DNA from: Candidatus Lachnoclostridium avicola
Lineage (GTDB): Bacteria; Bacillota; Clostridia; Lachnospirales; Lachnospiraceae
Reading direction: 5' to 3'
DNA length: 64,000 nt
NCBI GenBank assembly: GCA_019114465.1
Contig: DXFM01000003.1
Span: 150,025-214,024, forward strand
Part shown: piece by piece, positions 49,393-57,596 of the stretch
How positions within the stretch are numbered: position 1 is the first letter of the stretch
Layout: each line of letters opens with the position of its first letter
The notes under the pieces: model-generated
Databases searched by the model: none
The model's input: only the letters and a program-made list of their open reading frames with translations
What the model was told of the DNA's origin: nothing
Program-made: the position numbers and the translations under genes

Positions 49393-50760
49393 TTAAAGCT
49401 CTAATCCCTTCAGATACAGATCATAGGCTTCCAGCCCGGACAGATCCACATCGGATAAGGTGACGGGCTGTCCTTTTTTCACGTCATGGAGCAGAGCTGC
49501 TTTGTTTAACAGATAGAAGGGGGCGGCATCCTTTGCGGCGGCCCTTTCCAGAAGCTGGGGGGTCAGGCCGTCAATGGAATGGTGATGTCCCTGCACGGAG
49601 AGGGCAGTGCCCTTCGGGAGATCCCGGTCGGCTACTCCAGCCATGATTGTCACCTGACGGCACTCTGGATGGCAGCCCACGCCCATAAAGTCACCTGCCA
49701 GGATAGAAGCGGGAGTCTCCATGCCCATGTAGTGGTAAGGATAGTAAATGCAGGCATATTTTCCGTTTTTGCTCATCACATGGCCTTTCCCTTTCAGAAT
49801 ATCCCACATTTTTTCATTCTCGCATTTGACGATGATAAATTCACCGCCGCAGAAGCTGGCCTCGTCCGTTTCCCGCAGGTTGTAGAACACGTCCACCACA
49901 CCGGTTTTTGTGAGAATGCCGCCGTCTTCCTCCGGGATAAAAATGTCTGCCAGCTCGCTGATCTTGGCGATGGGATAATGGAGGAAAGGACAGGCGGGAG
50001 TCAGTCCGGTGACATTGGACACCAGGTTCATCTCGCATAAATCAGCGGAGATGACCCCCAGATATTTCTCCAGGACGGCCTGGCGCGCTTCAAGGGTTTC
50101 CCGTCCGCGGTAGCGCCAGCAGTCCATCATCTGTGGGATAGATTCTGACGGAGTGGTTCCGTCGGTGTAGGTAAACATTCCGGTCTCCCGATCCCATACA
50201 AAATCGTATTCGCTGGATTTTCCGGCACAGATCACTTCCAGACCCAGAAGTTTTGCCCAGGAGCAGAGATCCAGAAGGTTTCTGGGCTGGTCGCCGTTTA
50301 CCAGGGCGTAAACGGCGTTGTTTTCCGCGGCGACCTGGTTGAGAATGGGGCCGCAGACGCTGTCCGTTTCCTTGGAAACCATGTACACGTTGATTCCTTT
50401 TTTCAGGGCGGTGAGGGCCGCGTCAGAGCTGACGGCAGTGTTGCCTGTGCACTCTACCATGGCGGTGATGCCGCATTCCATTACCAGGCGGTAATCGCTG
50501 ACAATGAGAACGGCTTCGGCGGGAGCCTGGTCGATCTCCTCTTTGTTCTCACACACAAAAATCTGGCTGTCTGTGTAGCCCACTTCCCTCAGCACTTCCT
50601 GGCACTCGTCGGTATGGCGGGAGCAGATAACCCGAAGCTCCATATTTTTTACTTTGGGAATCTGGGCCAGCAGGGTGTATCCGTATCCTTTGGTTGCTCC
50701 GATAATGCCTACTTTTGAAGTTTTTCCCTCTTTATTGATCCATAAGTTTGTATAATCCAT
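49393..50760 (-). CDS. NAD(P)-binding SAF-domain oxidoreductase (homoserine dehydrogenase-like, COG4091 type)
   Basis: Cytosolic protein of 455 residues. It opens with a dinucleotide-binding segment (KVGIIGATKGYGYTLLAQI, about 16-34) and a homoserine-dehydrogenase-like domain (AMVECTGNTAVSSDAALTALKKG near 97-119). A C-terminal SAF-type region follows from about 350 (VADRDLPKGTALSVQGHHHSIDG near 375-397). Proteins of this kind occur in sugar-acid gene clusters and are thought to be dehydrogenases or isomerases of branched or oxo acids. It is last in the leftward sigma-54 operon. The reaction is not known from sequence alone. Confidence 0.7.
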   Translation of the reverse strand: MDYTNLWINKEGKTSKVGIIGATKGYGYTLLAQIPKVKNMELRVICSRHTDECQEVLREVGYTDSQIFVCENKEEIDQAPAEAVLIVSDYRLVMECGITAMVECTGNTAVSSDAALTALKKGINVYMVSKETDSVCGPILNQVAAENNAVYALVNGDQPRNLLDLCSWAKLLGLEVICAGKSSEYDFVWDRETGMFTYTDGTTPSESIPQMMDCWRYRGRETLEARQAVLEKYLGVISADLCEMNLVSNVTGLTPACPFLHYPIAKISELADIFIPEEDGGILTKTGVVDVFYNLRETDEASFCGGEFIIVKCENEKMWDILKGKGHVMSKNGKYACIYYPYHYMGMETPASILAGDFMGVGCHPECRQVTIMAGVADRDLPKGTALSVQGHHHSIDGLTPQLLERAAAKDAAPFYLLNKAALLHDVKKGQPVTLSDVDLSGLEAYDLYLKGLEL

Positions 50761-50803
50761 ATAGAAATACAGCTCCTCTCTCTGAAAAATTCAGGTTCCG
50801 CCA

Positions 50804-51793
50804 TCAGGGACGGAATACGATTTTAATGGCAGCATCGTCTTTGTCTGCCAGATCAAAGCCTTCTTTGATGTCTGCCAGGGCAAATTCGTTGGTGATCAGC
50901 GGCTTGATTTTCACGGAACCCTGGATAATGGGGCGGAGAGTGTCCGGCACCCACACATAGCGCTGCTGCCAGGTGTGGTGGACCAGGCAGGTATTCACAA
51001 ATTCCAGGCCGTCATCATGCCAGCGGCTGATATTCAATGTGATGGGGGTGGTGACCCAGCTGTAAAAGACAAATTTTCCGTTGTGCCGGATCATGGCGCT
51101 GGCGGCGTTAAAGGAATCGGCGGTGCCGGCGGCTTCCACCACCACATCGGCTCCCCGGCCTCCCGTGAGGGATTTTACCTTTGCCACCGGATCTTCCTCC
51201 TTGGAATTGATGACAATGTCAGCTCCCAGAGATTTGGCCAGATCCAGCTTGCCCTCCAGCACGTCCACCAGTATGACCTGATAAGCGCCTTTTAATTTGG
51301 AACACTGGGCGATAATCTGTCCGGCATAGCCTCCGCCCATGACAACCACAGTGTCCCCCAGCTGAACTCCCGTGTTCAGCCCGGAGTACATGGCGCAGCT
51401 GGTAGGTTCCCCCAGGGCGGCGATATCCATGTCCAGTCCCTCCGGAACGGGCTGAAGCTGAAAGGCTTTGGATTTAAAGTAGTCGGCAAAATTGTTGTTC
51501 CAGCCGAAAGCCATCACTTTATCCCCCACCTTATATTCGCTGACCCGGCTTCCGACGGCTGCAACGGTGCCGCCGCTCTCATGGCCCAGCAGAAAAGGAA
51601 ATTCCGGCGGCTGACGGAATTCGGCGGTCTGAGGCGGAAGAAAACCGCGGTAAAAACTTTTGTCGGAACCGCAGATGCCCATCATGTGATTTTTGACAAT
51701 AATATCATCCTCGCCGCACTCCAGTTCCCGCTCAATCAGTTCAATATCATAGGCTTTGTTTAACCGGGCGGCTCTTGTGATAAATTTTTCCAT
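50804..51793 (-). CDS. Zinc-dependent alcohol dehydrogenase (MDR family), acid-sugar oxidation candidate
   Basis: Cytosolic medium-chain dehydrogenase of 329 residues. MGICGSDKSFY near 37-47 has the catalytic Cys and GHESGGTVAAVG the catalytic-site His. The NAD motif is VVVMGGGYAGQIIAQ near 160-174. The structural zinc Cys cluster is absent. ATG 51793 follows AGGAGG on the minus strand; upstream codons in frame lack a site. It is the middle gene of the GntP-ADH-SAF operon and probably oxidises the imported hydroxy acid, where tetronate clusters usually carry a beta-hydroxyacid dehydrogenase. Confidence 0.85.
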   Translation of the reverse strand: MEKFITRAARLNKAYDIELIERELECGEDDIIVKNHMMGICGSDKSFYRGFLPPQTAEFRQPPEFPFLLGHESGGTVAAVGSRVSEYKVGDKVMAFGWNNNFADYFKSKAFQLQPVPEGLDMDIAALGEPTSCAMYSGLNTGVQLGDTVVVMGGGYAGQIIAQCSKLKGAYQVILVDVLEGKLDLAKSLGADIVINSKEEDPVAKVKSLTGGRGADVVVEAAGTADSFNAASAMIRHNGKFVFYSWVTTPITLNISRWHDDGLEFVNTCLVHHTWQQRYVWVPDTLRPIIQGSVKIKPLITNEFALADIKEGFDLADKDDAAIKIVFRP

Positions 51794-51814
51794 GGAATCC
51801 TCCTGTTTTTTGAA

Positions 51815-51848
51815 CGGCGGCGGAAGAAAGGAGTGATTTCCGCCGCCG
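51815..51848 (-). repeat. Strong hairpin between the permease and dehydrogenase genes
   Basis: CGGCGGCGGAA (51815-51825) pairs with TTCCGCCGCCG (51838-51848). No T run. It sits in the 111-base gap inside the leftward operon, just after the permease stop, and may protect or process the permease mRNA. Confidence 0.55.
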
Positions 51849-51904
51849 GAGATGGTCAATGAGTAACCGGCATGTCTGCGCGGGACTGGAAAACCAGAAT
51901 CCGG

Positions 51905-53230
51905 TCAGACGATGTGAAGAGCAACCAGAATGCAGGTGAAGACGGCGCCCACAAATCCTGCCACAGTGGAAGCTCCGCCCACGGCCCGGATTCCCTGTTT
52001 TACATCCATGTTGGACATGGAAACAGTCACCCAGAAGCCGGAGGAGTTGGCGTGCTTGAACATCAGAGCGCCGGTGCCGCAGGCCAGGAAGGCGGCTACG
52101 GGGGAGATGCCCAGAGTCTCAAGCATGGGCTGCATCAGAGCGGCGGAGGTCATAACTCCCAGAGAGTTGGAACCGGTCACCACGTGAATAATGGCAGCCA
52201 TAATGATGGGGATCAGGATGGGCGGGAAAGAAGATGCCACGACCAGCTCTGCGATCTTATCCGCCACGCCTGCATTTTTTACAAAGGTTGCCAGTGCGCC
52301 GCCCATACCGGTTACGATAATGGGCATGGCAGCGGCAGTGATTCCCTCATCCACCCAGTCATTTAATACTTTTTTCGTCTTCCATTCTTTGCCTGTGAGC
52401 AGCAGAGACAGGATGCAGCCGGTAAACAGAGCTGCCAGGGGACTTCCGATAAAGGAACAGAAGTCAGCCACAGGAGTATCCGGCACGATCACAGAAGCAC
52501 CGGTATTGATAAAGATCAGAATCAGGGGGAACACGATGGGGAGCAGGGATTTCGTCAGGGACGGAAGCTGCATGGATTCGTGCTCTGCCGCAGATTTCAG
52601 GAATTCCTCCTTCGGGGAAACCGGTGTTTTCAGGGTAAGGCAGTACAGGGTGGCAGCGATAACGCTGGGAATGGATACAATGGCTCCCCACATGATGGCC
52701 TGTCCCAGGGGAACATTTAACAGGGCCGCTGCAGATACGGGGCCTGGCGTCGGGGGCACCAGAGATGCGGTTACCAGGGCGCCCAGATAAAGGGCAGTGC
52801 CGTAGCACATCATGGATTTCTTTGTCTGCACCGCCAGCAGGGAGACAATGGGGATCAGCAGGATCACCACAGTGTCGGCCCAGATGGGAATGCCGAGAAT
52901 GGCGGAACTTAATGCAATTGCCCAGATAATGTGTTTTTCACCTACCAGGTTGATGGCCCATTTGGTAATCCGGACGGCCGCGCCGGTTTTTTCCAGTACG
53001 GTTCCCATGGTGCAGCCCAGGAAGATCACGATGGCCACATCTTCAATCGTGCTGGCGAAACCGCCGTTAATGGCGCCTTCGATCTCAGACCAGGGAGTCT
53101 TCAATGCGATGGCAAGGATGAGAGCCGCGATCAGGATGCCGAACGCCGCGTTGACTTTACATTTGGAAATCAGCACGATCATCAGCACGATGACGATGGC
53201 AAAGACGATAAGTACGTATGATGTTGACAT
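51905..53230 (-). CDS. GntP family permease for a sugar acid
   Basis: Polytopic membrane protein of 441 residues, gluconate/H+ symporter family, with about twelve hydrophobic segments. VLMIVLISKCKVNAAFGILIAALILA near the start, LPPTPGPVSAAALLNVPLG near 168-186 and HVVTGSNSLGVMTSAALM near 350-367 are family-type. Family members import gluconate, hydroxy acids or tetronates. It is first in the leftward operon, 100-115 bases downstream of a sigma-54 promoter. The neighbouring kinase and aldolase suggest a four-carbon acid sugar as substrate. Confidence 0.9.
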   Translation of the reverse strand: MSTSYVLIVFAIVIVLMIVLISKCKVNAAFGILIAALILAIALKTPWSEIEGAINGGFASTIEDVAIVIFLGCTMGTVLEKTGAAVRITKWAINLVGEKHIIWAIALSSAILGIPIWADTVVILLIPIVSLLAVQTKKSMMCYGTALYLGALVTASLVPPTPGPVSAAALLNVPLGQAIMWGAIVSIPSVIAATLYCLTLKTPVSPKEEFLKSAAEHESMQLPSLTKSLLPIVFPLILIFINTGASVIVPDTPVADFCSFIGSPLAALFTGCILSLLLTGKEWKTKKVLNDWVDEGITAAAMPIIVTGMGGALATFVKNAGVADKIAELVVASSFPPILIPIIMAAIIHVVTGSNSLGVMTSAALMQPMLETLGISPVAAFLACGTGALMFKHANSSGFWVTVSMSNMDVKQGIRAVGGASTVAGFVGAVFTCILVALHIV

Positions 53231-53328
53231 AAACCAACCCTCCCATAATGTATTGGTCCGCCCTTCCCCGGGGAGGAATGCCGGCTTATGCTCTCACAGG
53301 GAAGCGGATCTTTGATACATGATTTAAC

Positions 53329-53345
53329 AGCAACTGATGTGCCAA
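53329..53345 (-). promoter_or_regulatory. sigma-54 promoter TTGGCAC-N5-TTGCT (leftward)
   Basis: On the minus strand, TTGGCAC (53345-53339), five bases, then TTGCT (53333-53329). The invariant GG and GC are 10 bases apart, as sigma-54 requires. It reads toward the GntP operon, with the start codon about 100 bases on. Confidence 0.85.
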
Positions 53346-53476
53346 CTTTATAAAATTTTTCTTGAAGAAAACTGAAAATTAGATAAATACTGAAAAAATT
53401 AAGGGTCAAACTGAAAATTGTTACAAAAATATCAAAGAAGAGGGGGCTGATTTTGATGCAGCTTTTGTTGTAATTG

Positions 53477-53501
53477 ATGCAACAACAGATGAAATGCAAC
53501 A
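53477..53501. promoter_or_regulatory. Two ATGCAACA boxes upstream of the leftward sigma-54 promoter
   Basis: ATGCAACA at 53477-53484 and 53494-53501, 17 bases apart, about 130-150 bases upstream of the sigma-54 promoter where enhancer sites normally lie. TGTTG at 53465-53470 makes a partial inverted repeat with the first box. Boxes of the same sequence flank the activator gene at 55531-55575, so they are candidate binding sites of that activator. Confidence 0.6.
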
Positions 53502-53526
53502 TCTGATGGAGTGGATCCGGGGCACG

Positions 53527-53599
53527 GCCGGACTTTCGAAGCAGCCGGATTTTCGGAGCAGCCGGACTTCCCGAACCGCCGGATTTCCGGAGCAGCCGG
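53527..53599. repeat. 17-bp tandem repeat, four copies and a part copy
   Basis: Units of 17 bases on the GCCGGAYTTYCGGAGCA pattern start at 53527, 53544, 53561 and 53578, with a 5-base start of a fifth, and end directly at the stop codon of the sigma-54 activator gene (53600). Each unit has a small CCGGA / TCCGG-type palindrome. The unit length is not a multiple of three. It may act as a terminator-like array or be a variable repeat. Confidence 0.75.
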
Positions 53600-55498
53600 T
53601 CAGGAAAGATGATATTTCTGAAGCTTTCTCCACAGGGTGGAGCGGTCCATGCCCAGCAGTCGGGCAGCTTTCGTCCGGTTTCCTCCGCAGGATTCCAGGG
53701 CCTGGAGAAGCCGCTCCGGTTCGCTGGCAGCGGGCAGAGGGGAGGACGGCCTGCTGACTTCCTCCGGCTCCAGATCCCGGGGATAAAGGGCGTTCTGCAG
53801 ATCTCTCCCGGTGATGCAGCCGCCGTCACAGAGGACACAGGCCCGTTCCACAATGTTTTTCAGCTCGCGGATGTTTCCCTGAAAGGGATAGCTGTGCAGA
53901 AGGGACCGGGCATCCGGGGAGAGCAGGGGAATGGGAACGCCGCTTTCCTGACAGTGGACTTTTAAGAGATAGTCGAACAGAAGCTCCACGTCATCCTCCC
54001 GGTCTCTTAAGGGAGGAATGAAAAGGCGGAGCACATCCAGACGGTATACCAGATCCCGGCGGAAAAGTCCCTGGTCCGCGAGATGGGAAATGCTTCGGTT
54101 GGTGGCGGAGAGAATCCGCACGTCCACATCAATCACCTTATTGTCGCCGATCCGGCGGACCTGGTGTTCCTGGAGCGCTCTCAGAAGTTTGCTCTGAATG
54201 GCGGGGGAGATCTCCCCGATCTCGTCTAAAAACAGGGTGCCGCCGTGGGCCTGCTCAAACAGTCCCATTTTTCCTCCTCTGCTGGTGCCGGTGAAGGCGC
54301 CTTCCACATAGCCGAAAAGCTCGCTGTCCAGAAGGTTTTCCGGAAGCGCTGCGCAGTTGATGGCCACAAATGGGCCGTTCTTCCGTCGGCTCGCGTTGTG
54401 AATGCTCTGGGCGAACAGCTCCTTTCCGGTGCCCGTTTCCCCCACAATGATCACGTTGGAGTCGGAGGCGGCGTAGCGCCTGGCAGTCTGAATGGTCTTT
54501 TCCATAATGGAACTGCCGTGGATAATATCCTGAAAAGTATATTTAGCCTTCAGTCCCCGCTCGTTGAGCTTTCGCCGGATCTGCCCCTCCAGCTCCTGGA
54601 TCTGGGTGATATCCGAGAGGTTGATGACTGCGCCGGACAGTTCCCGGTTGGCGATCACAGGAGTGCAGCTGGCGGAGACGGTGGTTTTTGTGCCGGGGAT
54701 GGTGAGAATCCGGCCGGTTTCCTCCTTCCCGCCTGCCATGACGGAGGAGAAGAGGGGATAGAGGTAGGGAAGGACCTGTTTGAGGGGGTGGTTCATCAGA
54801 CTGATGTCCCCGTTCATCCTCCTGACCACCCGGTTGCGGACCAGGATGATTCCGTCCCGGTCCACGTAGAGAAGACCGTCCTTTGAGGAATAGATGATGG
54901 TTTTGTACATCTGGGAGATCACCCGCTCGCGCCGGATCTGCTGTACGGTGCGGATGGCCTCGTTGACAGCCTGGAGGATCGTGTCCTCTCCGGTGCGGAT
55001 GACCACAGAGGGAAGTCCTGCCCGTCTGGCCTGAATGTTGGCGGAGTAGCCGCCCACCAGGGCATCGCAGCCTGCCGCCATAGCCCGCTCCACAGTTTTG
55101 GGCAGGTCCTCATGGTGGATGGTATCGTAGATTTCCCCGTCAACGTGAAAAAAGCGGAAGATGGTCCTGGCCTCATACATCTGCTGGCCGAAGCCGCACA
55201 CGGCGATTTTTTTCGGGTGAAAGGTCTCGCAGCACTCTGAGACGGCCCGGACCAGGTCGTAGCCGGAAATAGAGAGCTGGATGGTGGGAATCTGCTGATA
55301 GCCGGACAGGGTTTTCTGGGCGGTATAGCCTCTGGCAATGACGGCGTCATAGTCTCCCACAGGAACGTCGGGAATGTCTTCCACGGTCATGGAGGATACC
55401 ACCGCATCCAGGTTGTCTTTTTCCGGATGAAGGGACAGGACGCGGCGGACCTTTTCTTCCAGTTCAGGATAAGGTACAATAAAGAATAGACGAATCAT
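53600..55498 (-). CDS. PrpR/RocR-type sigma-54-dependent transcriptional activator
   Basis: Enhancer-binding protein of 632 residues: an N-terminal PrpR_N sensory domain (about 1-190), a PAS-like segment (about 200-300), an AAA+ sigma-54 interaction domain, and a Fis-type HTH at the C-terminus (GGNRTKAARLLGMDRSTLWRKL). The AAA+ domain has Walker A GETGTGKE near 353, the sigma-54 contact motif GAFTGT near 400 and Walker B GGTLFLDEIGE near 418. ATG 55498, with GGAG upstream, is preferred over the in-frame ATG 55537. It lies between the two operons it probably activates. PrpR_N domains sense small acids; the ligand here is likely the pathway's sugar acid. Confidence 0.9.
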   Translation of the reverse strand: MIRLFFIVPYPELEEKVRRVLSLHPEKDNLDAVVSSMTVEDIPDVPVGDYDAVIARGYTAQKTLSGYQQIPTIQLSISGYDLVRAVSECCETFHPKKIAVCGFGQQMYEARTIFRFFHVDGEIYDTIHHEDLPKTVERAMAAGCDALVGGYSANIQARRAGLPSVVIRTGEDTILQAVNEAIRTVQQIRRERVISQMYKTIIYSSKDGLLYVDRDGIILVRNRVVRRMNGDISLMNHPLKQVLPYLYPLFSSVMAGGKEETGRILTIPGTKTTVSASCTPVIANRELSGAVINLSDITQIQELEGQIRRKLNERGLKAKYTFQDIIHGSSIMEKTIQTARRYAASDSNVIIVGETGTGKELFAQSIHNASRRKNGPFVAINCAALPENLLDSELFGYVEGAFTGTSRGGKMGLFEQAHGGTLFLDEIGEISPAIQSKLLRALQEHQVRRIGDNKVIDVDVRILSATNRSISHLADQGLFRRDLVYRLDVLRLFIPPLRDREDDVELLFDYLLKVHCQESGVPIPLLSPDARSLLHSYPFQGNIRELKNIVERACVLCDGGCITGRDLQNALYPRDLEPEEVSRPSSPLPAASEPERLLQALESCGGNRTKAARLLGMDRSTLWRKLQKYHLS

Positions 55499-55530
55499 AG
55501 CAAGTCTCCAATCTGTGAGGATATTTTCGC

Positions 55531-55575
55531 GTTGCATAATAGTTGCACTGTTTCAAAATATACAACAATGCAACA
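55531..55575. promoter_or_regulatory. Inverted pair of ATGCAAC boxes before the rightward operon
   Basis: GTTGCAT (55531-55537) and ATGCAACA (55568-55575) are in inverted orientation, with a third GTTGCA at 55542-55547. They lie 80-120 bases upstream of the rightward sigma-54 promoter, and one overlaps the start region of the activator gene. The same octamer lies before the leftward promoter. Confidence 0.6.
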
Positions 55576-55649
55576 TGAGGGTCAATATTTGTCAGAGAAA
55601 AAGATGAAAAATCATAAGATTTTATCTTAATTCTAATAATAAGAATGAG

Positions 55650-55666
55650 TTGGCATAGAATTTGCT
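55650..55666 (+). promoter_or_regulatory. sigma-54 promoter TTGGCAT-N5-TTGCT (rightward)
   Basis: TTGGCAT (55650-55656), five bases, then TTGCT (55662-55666); GG and GC are 10 bases apart. It lies 37 bases upstream of the DUF1537 kinase gene. Together with the leftward promoter it shows both operons are under the neighbouring activator. Confidence 0.85.
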
Positions 55667-55703
55667 TTATATTTTATTAGTTTGAGGAAAGAGAGGGGAA
55701 ATT

Positions 55704-56966
55704 ATGGCGGTATTAGGGTGTATTGCAGATGATTTCACAGGGGCCAGCGATGCGGCTTCTTTTCTTGTAAAAGGCGGAATGAGCGTGCTGCTGTACAATG
55801 GAGTTCCGGAGGAAGAAGAGGGGGACTGCAGCGCGCAGGCCATTGTGATCGCATTAAAATCCAGGACTCAGGAGACCGCGGGAGCGGTGAGAGACAGCCT
55901 GGCGGCGGCAGAATTTCTTCTGAAAAAGGGAGTGAAGCAGATTTACTTTAAATACTGTTCCACCTTTGATTCCACGCCGGAGGGAAATATCGGGCCGGTG
56001 GCCGACGCGCTGATGGATCGGATGAAGGCGCCTTACACCGTCCTTTGTCCGGCGCTGCCGGTCAATGGCCGCACGGTGGAGCACGGAAAACTGATGGTCA
56101 ACGGGATTCCCCTGGATGAGAGCCCCATGAAGGATCATCCCCTGACTCCCATGTGGGACTGCCGGATCCGGGCGCTGATGGAGCCTCAGAGCCGGTACAG
56201 CTGTTATGAACTGGGACAGGAAGAACTGGACCGTTTTCTGAAGGAGTCCCATGACGGGGAGCCGTTTTACCTGATCCCCGACTATAAAAAGACAGAGGAC
56301 GGGGAGAGAATCGTGAGGGCTTTTGGGGATCTCCCCCTGCTCACAGGCGGCAGCGGCCTGCTGGAACCTCTGGCCAGACGGTGGACCAGACAGATTGGGG
56401 TGGCACCGGCTGCCTATGAAACCGGCACGGATGGCCCGGCTCTTCTGCTGGCGGGGAGCTGTTCCCAGGCGACTCTGGGGCAGATCGCCTGGTACCGCAG
56501 TCAGGGAATGCCCTGCCTGAAGCTGGATCCGGAAGCCATGCTGAAGGGGACGCAGACGCTGGAGGAGGCCTGGAAGTTCATCCAGGATGAGAGCGGGAAG
56601 GGAAGGACTCCGCTGGTGTACAGTTCGGATACCCCGGAGCGGGTCCGGGAATTTCAGAAGCTGGGCAGAGAAAAAGTGGCGTCTCTGCTGGAAGGAGCAG
56701 CCGCCAGTCTGGCCGCGAAGGCGGTGAACGGGGGAGTGACCCGGATTATCTGCGCAGGAGGGGAAACTTCAGGAGCGGTGACCAGAGAGCTGGGTTTTTC
56801 CTCCTACTGGATCGGGGAAAGTGTGGCTCCAGGTGTGCCGGTGATGATCCCGGCCCAGGATCCGAAGATCCGCCTGGTGCTGAAAAGCGGCAATTTCGGT
56901 CAGGAGGATTTCTTTGGCCGGGCGTTGGCTATGACAGAAAAGGAGGCTGGAGAAGATGGAAGATAG
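55704..56966 (+). CDS. DUF1537 four-carbon acid sugar kinase family protein
   Basis: Cytosolic ATP-dependent kinase of 420 residues. Members phosphorylate 3-oxo-tetronate, D-threonate, L-threonate or related acid sugars. An N-terminal substrate domain has CIADDFTGASDAASFL (about 6-21), YFKYCSTFDSTPEGNIG near 88-104 and CPALPVNGRTV near 120. The C-terminal nucleotide domain holds LLAGSCSQATLGQI near 247-260 and ICAGGETSGAV near 350. It is first in the rightward operon and overlaps the aldolase by 11 bases. Kinase plus class II aldolase matches the OtnK-OtnC module. Confidence 0.88.
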   Translation: MAVLGCIADDFTGASDAASFLVKGGMSVLLYNGVPEEEEGDCSAQAIVIALKSRTQETAGAVRDSLAAAEFLLKKGVKQIYFKYCSTFDSTPEGNIGPVADALMDRMKAPYTVLCPALPVNGRTVEHGKLMVNGIPLDESPMKDHPLTPMWDCRIRALMEPQSRYSCYELGQEELDRFLKESHDGEPFYLIPDYKKTEDGERIVRAFGDLPLLTGGSGLLEPLARRWTRQIGVAPAAYETGTDGPALLLAGSCSQATLGQIAWYRSQGMPCLKLDPEAMLKGTQTLEEAWKFIQDESGKGRTPLVYSSDTPERVREFQKLGREKVASLLEGAAASLAAKAVNGGVTRIICAGGETSGAVTRELGFSSYWIGESVAPGVPVMIPAQDPKIRLVLKSGNFGQEDFFGRALAMTEKEAGEDGR

Positions 56967-57543
56967 TCTGGAGAAAAAACTGCGGGACAGCGTGTGGGTC
57001 TGCCACAGTTTATTTGAGCGGGGAAAGACCAGCGATTCCTCCGCCAACATGAGTTTCCGCCATGGGGACCGGATTTATATTACGGCCAGCGGAACCTGTT
57101 TCGGAACCATGAGGGAAGAAGATTTTACGGTCCTTGCCATGGACGGAACCCCTGTCTCCGAGAGAAAACCCAGCAAAGAGTGGCCCCTTCACCTGGCTCT
57201 TTATGAGAAGTCTCCGGAGGTGGGAGCGGTGATTCACACCCACAGCACCTACAGCGTTCTCTGGAGTTTTGCGAAAGATTTGAAAGAGAACGACTGTATT
57301 CCGGATCATACCCCCTATTTAAAGATGAAGCTGGGAACCGTGGGACTTATCCCCTATGAAAAACCTGGTTCGCCGGAACTGTTTTCCGCTTTTCGGGAAA
57401 GAGTGGGGAACAGTGACGGCTATCTGCTGCGTCAGCACGGGCCGGTGGTGCCGGGGAAAACGGTTATGGACGCCTTTTACTGCCTGGAAGAGCTGGAGGA
57501 GAGCGCCAGGATCGCATGGGAGCTGTACCGGGCGGGCAGATAG
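56956..57543 (+). CDS. Class II aldolase/adducin family, OtnC-like (3-oxo-tetronate 4-phosphate decarboxylase candidate)
   Basis: Cytosolic zinc enzyme of 195 residues. SSANMSFRHGDRIYITASG near 33-51 is the phosphate/substrate loop, IHTHSTYS near 92-99 holds two zinc His ligands, and the third His lies in LLRQHGPVVPG near 152-162. In tetronate pathways OtnC converts 3-oxo-tetronate 4-phosphate to dihydroxyacetone phosphate and CO2; L-fuculose-phosphate-type aldolase activity is the alternative. It ends the rightward sigma-54 operon. The short N-terminus is typical. Confidence 0.85.
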   Translation: MEDSLEKKLRDSVWVCHSLFERGKTSDSSANMSFRHGDRIYITASGTCFGTMREEDFTVLAMDGTPVSERKPSKEWPLHLALYEKSPEVGAVIHTHSTYSVLWSFAKDLKENDCIPDHTPYLKMKLGTVGLIPYEKPGSPELFSAFRERVGNSDGYLLRQHGPVVPGKTVMDAFYCLEELEESARIAWELYRAGR

Positions 57544-57547
57544 AGGA

Positions 57548-57576
57548 TTGACGCATCTTCTCTGTTTCGCTAAAAT
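57548..57576 (+). promoter_or_regulatory. sigma-70 promoter TTGACG-N17-TAAAAT
   Basis: -35 TTGACG (57548-57553) and -10 TAAAAT (57571-57576), just after the aldolase stop and 20 bases before the LysR start. The LysR gene therefore has its own vegetative promoter. Confidence 0.7.
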
Positions 57577-57596
57577 GGAAACAGAGGAGACGATAT

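Noticed and set aside
53527..53599. CRISPR-like array
   Set aside because: Units are contiguous 17-mers with no spacers, and no cas genes are present.
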